From Proteobacteria bacterium UBA652 (GTDB lineage Bacteria; Pseudomonadota; Gammaproteobacteria; Nitrosococcales; Methylophagaceae), in assembly GCA_002299915.1 (NCBI GenBank), contig DBOG01000058.1:18851-38091 (forward strand): 19,241 nucleotides of DNA, given 5' to 3'. Of the stretch, positions 15,930 to 19,241 are shown piece by piece. The notes under the pieces are model-generated. The model saw nothing but the letters and a program-made list of their open reading frames with translations, ran no database searches and was not told the DNA's origin. The position numbers and the translations under genes are program-made. The stretch's first letter is position 1, and each line of letters opens with the position of its first letter.

Positions 15930-16400
15930 ATGACTGCGCTCACCCAAAACCAAACTGCCCCCGCTTTTAGCGTACCGGATCAAAATGGCGACATCATCAG
16001 TCTTACTGATTATGCAGGCAAACAAAATGTCGTGCTCTACTTCTATCCTAAAGATGACACACCCGGCTGCACCATTGAAGCCAATGACTTTACGGCGCTT
16101 GCCAGTGATTTTTCTGCCGCCGATACGGTGGTGCTCGGCGTCAGCAAAGATGATTGTGCCAGCCACCAAGCCTTTATCGACAAATTTGGCCTCAAAGTCA
16201 GCTTGCTCGCAGATACCGATGGCACTCTCTGTGAGGCCTATGATGTCTGGCGCGAAAAAGTCCGCGATGGCGTGACCAAAATGGCGATTCTTCGCTCCAC
16301 CTTTATTATCAACAAAGCAGGCAATTTAAGCGAAGCACTGTATGGCGTAAACCACGAAGGCCATGCGCAAGACATGCTCAATAAAGTAAAAGTACTCTAA
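15930..16400 (+). CDS. bcp: Peroxiredoxin, Bcp/PrxQ family
   Basis: A thiol peroxidase that reduces hydroperoxides. It is 156 residues from the ATG at 15930, chosen over an upstream in-frame ATG because AAGGA lies 7 bp before it and the protein then has normal Bcp length. The peroxidatic Cys47 is in the hallmark YFYPKDDTPGCT. The resolving cysteine found five residues later in E. coli Bcp is Asn52 here. Cys76 (KDDCASH) and Cys101 (LCEAYDVW) remain as possible partners, so the protein is either one-Cys or uses a different resolving residue. It heads a run with an exported rhodanese (5-bp gap) and rpiA. Confidence 0.92.
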   Translation: MTALTQNQTAPAFSVPDQNGDIISLTDYAGKQNVVLYFYPKDDTPGCTIEANDFTALASDFSAADTVVLGVSKDDCASHQAFIDKFGLKVSLLADTDGTLCEAYDVWREKVRDGVTKMAILRSTFIINKAGNLSEALYGVNHEGHAQDMLNKVKVL

Positions 16401-16405
16401 ATTAT

Positions 16406-16831
16406 ATGTATCTGATTTATCGGCATCAGCTTGCCGCTTTATTGTTGATAGCCCTATTCGCCATCAGCACGGCGTACGCTTGTCCCAATTCGCCAATAAA
16501 AGACATTCAGGTTAATGCCATTGAGGATTTTATAGCACAGGAGCAAGACGTGGTTATTCTTGATGTTAGAACACCAGAAGAATATACCGCCTCCCATATT
16601 GAAGGCGCCATCAATGTCAATATTGCAGCGGATACATTTGCCAATAATATTGCCAAACTCGATCGCGGTAAAACCTATATCGTGCATTGCGGTGCCAATG
16701 TGGAAAATGGCCGCAGCGACCAATCATTTGAAATCATGACAGATTTAGGCTTCACTAAACTACGCAATATGCAAGGCGGTATTGCCGAATGGGAAGCCAG
16801 CGGCCAGCCGCTTGTGAAAAATAATGAATGA
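16406..16831 (+). CDS. Exported rhodanese-domain protein
   Basis: A 141-residue protein with a signal peptide (residues 1-25, cleaved AYA|C) and a single rhodanese domain (about 33-137), so a periplasmic sulfurtransferase-type protein. It has the LDVRTPEEYTASHIEGAINVNI block (52-73) and ends with MQGGIAEW. The active-site loop runs from Cys95 to Arg103 as CGANVENGRS, three residues longer than the usual CxxxxR form. That changes the anion pocket and may suit a larger substrate. The first mature residue is a cysteine, but no proper lipobox precedes it. There is no visible Shine-Dalgarno. It starts 5 bp after bcp and overlaps rpiA by 8 bp. Confidence 0.85.
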   Translation: MYLIYRHQLAALLLIALFAISTAYACPNSPIKDIQVNAIEDFIAQEQDVVILDVRTPEEYTASHIEGAINVNIAADTFANNIAKLDRGKTYIVHCGANVENGRSDQSFEIMTDLGFTKLRNMQGGIAEWEASGQPLVKNNE

Positions 16832-17507
16832 TAAACAACTCGTCGCCGTTCATGCCGCCCAGAAAATAGAATCGGGCATGGTCGTTGGGCTAGGCACAGG
16901 ATCTACAGCCAACTTTTTCCTAGCAGCCCTTGCCGATCGCATGCGCGATGAGAATTTACAAATTACGACTGTTGCGAGTTCCATTGTCAGCCATCAAAAA
17001 GCCAAATCACTAGGCTTACCACTTATCAACCTAGAAAGCTCATCCCACCTTGATATCTACGTTGATGGCGCCGATGAAGTCACCGATGATATGACGCTGC
17101 TTAAAGGCCGTGGTTATGATCTTGTCCGCGAAAAGCTGCTTGCTCGTGCCGCCGATCAATTCTACGTTATGATCGATCCCAGCAAGAAAGTGCAGCGCAT
17201 CGGCGAAAAATTTCCCATCCCTATCGAAGTCATGCCCTTCGCATGGGAGCTAGTACACAAACAATTATCAGATCTCGGCGGCAAAGGCAACCTCCGCCAA
17301 ACAGCCAACGGTGATGGTCTCGTCCGTACAGCCTATGGGAGTCTAGTGTTGGATATGGCTTTCCCAGCTGATGTTAGTAGCGCCGACTTAAACACCCAAC
17401 TGAATAATATCCCCGGCATTATTGAACAGGGTGTTTTCCATCAACTCGCCACACATATTTTATTGGCTGATAGCGGTGTAGTGGATGAGCAAACGTCTAA
17501 TTCTTAA
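16824..17507 (+). CDS. rpiA: Ribose-5-phosphate isomerase A
   Basis: Interconverts ribose 5-phosphate and ribulose 5-phosphate in the cytoplasm. It is 227 residues, slightly longer than the usual 219. GLGTGSTA (22-29) binds phosphate. Asp81 and Asp84 (DGADE), Lys94 and Glu103 coincide with the E. coli catalytic numbering, so the active site is complete. The loop after Lys94 differs: it reads KGRGYDLVREK where most family members have KGGGxALxREK. PIPIEVMPFAW further on is typical. It overlaps the rhodanese gene by 8 bp and is the last gene of the bcp unit. Convergent with the LysR gene, with 114 bp between and only a weak hairpin there. Confidence 0.94.
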   Translation: MNDKQLVAVHAAQKIESGMVVGLGTGSTANFFLAALADRMRDENLQITTVASSIVSHQKAKSLGLPLINLESSSHLDIYVDGADEVTDDMTLLKGRGYDLVREKLLARAADQFYVMIDPSKKVQRIGEKFPIPIEVMPFAWELVHKQLSDLGGKGNLRQTANGDGLVRTAYGSLVLDMAFPADVSSADLNTQLNNIPGIIEQGVFHQLATHILLADSGVVDEQTSNS

Positions 17508-17621
17508 TTTCCCACCTCAATATGAGAACACGAAGAATTAAATGAATGTAATACTGAGAATGATAGTTCTCGTTATTAACAAGCTTATGTGTGAAAAAAA
17601 CCTATAAATTTTCCACTTCAC

Positions 17622-18527
17622 TCATGACAAGTAGTCTTTAAAAAACGCAATAAATCCAGTCACTTGTTTTGGCAGATACTGTCGGCTTGGATAGGTTATC
17701 TGTAATCCAGTTGTTTTGTTATCACTTTCCTGAAAACCAAACGCAAAATCATCCAGTATCGTTACCAATTTCCCGCTTGAAATATCACCTTTAACATCCC
17801 AAATAGATTTGTACGCAATACCTGCACCTGCTAAAGCCCATTGGCGGATAATCGCACCATCGTTACTCATCAGAGCTTGGCTCACTTTAATGGTCTGATG
17901 CCCTTCATCAGAATAAAAACGCCATTCATTTAATGGCTCGCCAAGACGCTCTATTACTAGGCAACGATGTTGTTCTAAATCTTTTGGTTGTTTAGGCATA
18001 CCGTGCTGTTTAAGGTAATCGGGTGCAGCCACTAATACTCGATGATTACTGGCAAGACGACGGACAATTAAATTACTGTCGGGTAAATTCCCGTATCGAA
18101 TGCCCAGATCGTATCCATGTTCAATCAGGTTTACCACGCCATCTGTGAGGTGTAAATATGGAATGACTGCAGAATGTTGCGAAACAAATTCTGCCAGTGC
18201 GGGAGCAACATATTGTCTGCCAAAATCAGAAGGCGCGGTAATACGTAACTGTCCGTTAAGGTTTCCCTTGTCATTTTGCAAAAGCATTTCGGCGCTTTCA
18301 ACTTCCGCCAGTACTCGTAAACAAGCCTCATAAAATCGCTGGCCGGCATCGGTTAAAGAAATCTTACGCGTGGTGCGGTGTAAAAGCCGTGTGTTGTAAT
18401 TGCTTTCGATGGCATTAATACGCGCCGTCATACTCGCGGGTGATAATCCAATTTGTCGCCCCGCAACAGCCAGTCCACCGGCCTTGACCACTTGAACAAA
18501 TAAGAACATATCATCAATTTTACTCAT
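17622..18527 (-). CDS. LysR family transcriptional regulator
   Basis: A 301-residue regulator. The N-terminal winged helix-turn-helix (about 1-60: FLFVQVVKAGGLAVAGRQIGLSPASMTARINAIE) is followed by the linker helix and a two-lobe ligand-binding domain beginning near residue 90 (GQLRITAPSDFGRQYVAPALAEF). The sequence style is that of the large DmlR/AaeR-like subgroup whose effectors are mostly unknown. No clear Shine-Dalgarno precedes the ATG. It is divergent from the VOC gene across 106 bp that contain a T-N11-A type palindrome, so the VOC gene is the likely target. Confidence 0.93.
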   Translation of the reverse strand: MSKIDDMFLFVQVVKAGGLAVAGRQIGLSPASMTARINAIESNYNTRLLHRTTRKISLTDAGQRFYEACLRVLAEVESAEMLLQNDKGNLNGQLRITAPSDFGRQYVAPALAEFVSQHSAVIPYLHLTDGVVNLIEHGYDLGIRYGNLPDSNLIVRRLASNHRVLVAAPDYLKQHGMPKQPKDLEQHRCLVIERLGEPLNEWRFYSDEGHQTIKVSQALMSNDGAIIRQWALAGAGIAYKSIWDVKGDISSGKLVTILDDFAFGFQESDNKTTGLQITYPSRQYLPKQVTGFIAFFKDYLS

Positions 18528-18530
18528 ATT

Positions 18531-18547
18531 ATTTAGTTTTACTGAAT
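18531..18547. promoter_or_regulatory. Candidate LysR operator
   Basis: ATTTAGT (18531-18537) and ACTGAAT (18541-18547) form an inverted repeat with six of seven pairs around TTT, and T18533/A18545 fit the T-N11-A rule for LysR sites. It lies 3 bp upstream of the LysR ATG, a usual autoregulatory position. Confidence 0.45.
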
Positions 18548-18633
18548 AATGATTTTACTATTTAAGCAATTATCAAAGTAATCTACAAGTATTAATATAG
18601 CTTCAAGTCACAAATAACATAGGTACAAATAAT

Positions 18634-19044
18634 ATGACGCTGGAAATAAACCATGTTTTGATACGTACTACCGACCTTGACACAATGATTCAGTTTTTTG
18701 AACAAGTCTTGGAATTAAAAAACGACAAGCGCCCGCCTTTTTCTTTTACTGGCGCATGGTTATGGGCTGAAGATAAATCTTTGGTTCATCTTAGTGAGGT
18801 AAACCCTATTGATAAAGGGCAACTGGATTATCTGGGTGGCACAAAAATGAACAGCGATTCAGGCACGGGAATTATTGATCACATTGCTTTTAGTGGTCAG
18901 CATTACGCTAGGTTGATGGAACGCTTACAGCAGCATCAAATAAGTTTTTTTGAGAGAACCGTACCTTTAACTGGCGAACACCAAGTTTTTATTGAAGGAC
19001 CCGAAGGCTTGCGAGTAGAGGTTCAGTTTAGTAACGGTATTTAG
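18634..19044 (+). CDS. VOC family (glyoxalase-like) protein
   Basis: A 136-residue single-chain vicinal-oxygen-chelate protein with two beta-alpha-beta-beta-beta units. INHVLIRTTDLDTMIQFFEQVLEL starts the first, with His7 as a candidate metal ligand. DHIAFSG begins the second, and GPEGLRVEVQF supplies the terminal Glu ligand. Such proteins include glyoxalase I, dioxygenases and resistance proteins, and the reaction cannot be told from sequence alone. AGGT nine bases upstream of the ATG supports the start. It is divergent from the LysR gene and followed after 10 bp by a broken MBL-fold gene. Confidence 0.85.
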   Translation: MTLEINHVLIRTTDLDTMIQFFEQVLELKNDKRPPFSFTGAWLWAEDKSLVHLSEVNPIDKGQLDYLGGTKMNSDSGTGIIDHIAFSGQHYARLMERLQQHQISFFERTVPLTGEHQVFIEGPEGLRVEVQFSNGI

Positions 19045-19054
19045 GAATAATGAT

Positions 19055-19241
19055 ATGACCAATTCAAAAATAATTCTGCACACAATCAAAGTTGTATCTA
19101 TTGCGATGGAAATAACGACATCTGGAACAGTTCATCCCAAACTGCTGTACAACAAAAACCTTGCTGGCTAAATGATGCATCGTTGGTGATCCTCATAGTA
19201 GTCAGAATGGCTTAAATGGGGATTTTGATAAGTTTGCTCTA
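19055..19241 (+). pseudogene. Frameshifted MBL-fold hydrolase (partial)
   Basis: An ATG at 19055, 10 bp after the VOC stop and preceded by AGGA, opens a frame coding for about 38 residues whose middle (SIAMEITTSGTVHPKLLYN) resembles the start of metallo-beta-lactamase-fold hydrolases of the VHPxLLWDD...LVDTG kind. It then stops. The matching continuation appears in other frames: NDASLVIL in a second frame and DPHSSQNGLNGDFDKFAL in a third, running to the window end. At least two frameshifts are needed, so it is a decayed gene or a stretch with sequencing errors. The family call is by eye and moderate. Confidence 0.4.

Noticed and set aside
17556..17571. GAGAA/TTCTC hairpin between rpiA and the LysR gene as a terminator
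   Set aside because: Five pairs and no T run on either strand; the rest of this 114-bp gap shows nothing clear.

Overview
The window reads as a chromosomal segment of a gammaproteobacterium. Supporting signs are apaG and psd in tandem, proteobacterial-type zwf, pgl, glk and rpiA, a LysR/VOC pair, and a TetR-controlled RND (MMPL) export cluster with an outer-membrane partner. The sequence looks slightly AT-rich by eye. A Methylophaga/Piscirickettsiaceae-like host would fit the sugar-phosphate gene set, but nothing here proves a genus. No integrase, transposase, phage, CRISPR, rRNA or tRNA gene was seen.

Layout. (a) 94-3163 (+): three genes joined by two 4-bp ATGA overlaps: a DEAD-box RNA helicase, a single-domain PqiA-like membrane protein, and an exported fusion of a phospholipase-A2-like module with an amidohydrolase. 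(b) 3203-6225: divergent glgA (-) and zwf (+), with an interrupted palindrome between them and a strong terminator after zwf. (c) About 6290-7800: an AT-rich accessory patch. It holds a 228-bp MITE-like element with 18-bp perfect terminal inverted repeats and a 6-bp target duplication, a small membrane protein gene, and a DUF3592-type gene bracketed by two hairpins that resemble integron attC sites. (d) 12699-7833 (-): tetR, an RND/MMPL permease, a LolA-like periplasmic protein and a beta-barrel outer-membrane protein, tightly packed and overlapping. This looks like a trans-envelope lipid or hydrophobic-compound export operon. (e) 15752-12788 (-): pgl, glk, apaG and psd, almost without gaps, behind a good sigma70-type promoter. 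(f) 15930-17507 (+): a Bcp/PrxQ peroxiredoxin, an exported rhodanese and rpiA. (g) 17622-19241: a LysR regulator (-) divergent from a VOC-family gene, followed by what looks like a frameshifted metallo-beta-lactamase-fold gene cut by the window end.

How the genes work together. Glk, Zwf and Pgl would convert glucose to 6-phosphogluconate. RpiA interconverts pentose phosphates, and GlgA stores glucose as glycogen, so about a quarter of the window is central sugar-phosphate metabolism split over three transcription units. The envelope theme (Psd, the RND/LolA/OMP set, PqiA-like, PLA2-like fusion) is the second thread. The part most worth a second look is 6341-7780, where an unclassified miniature element and a possible integrase-less cassette patch sit between otherwise ordinary genes.
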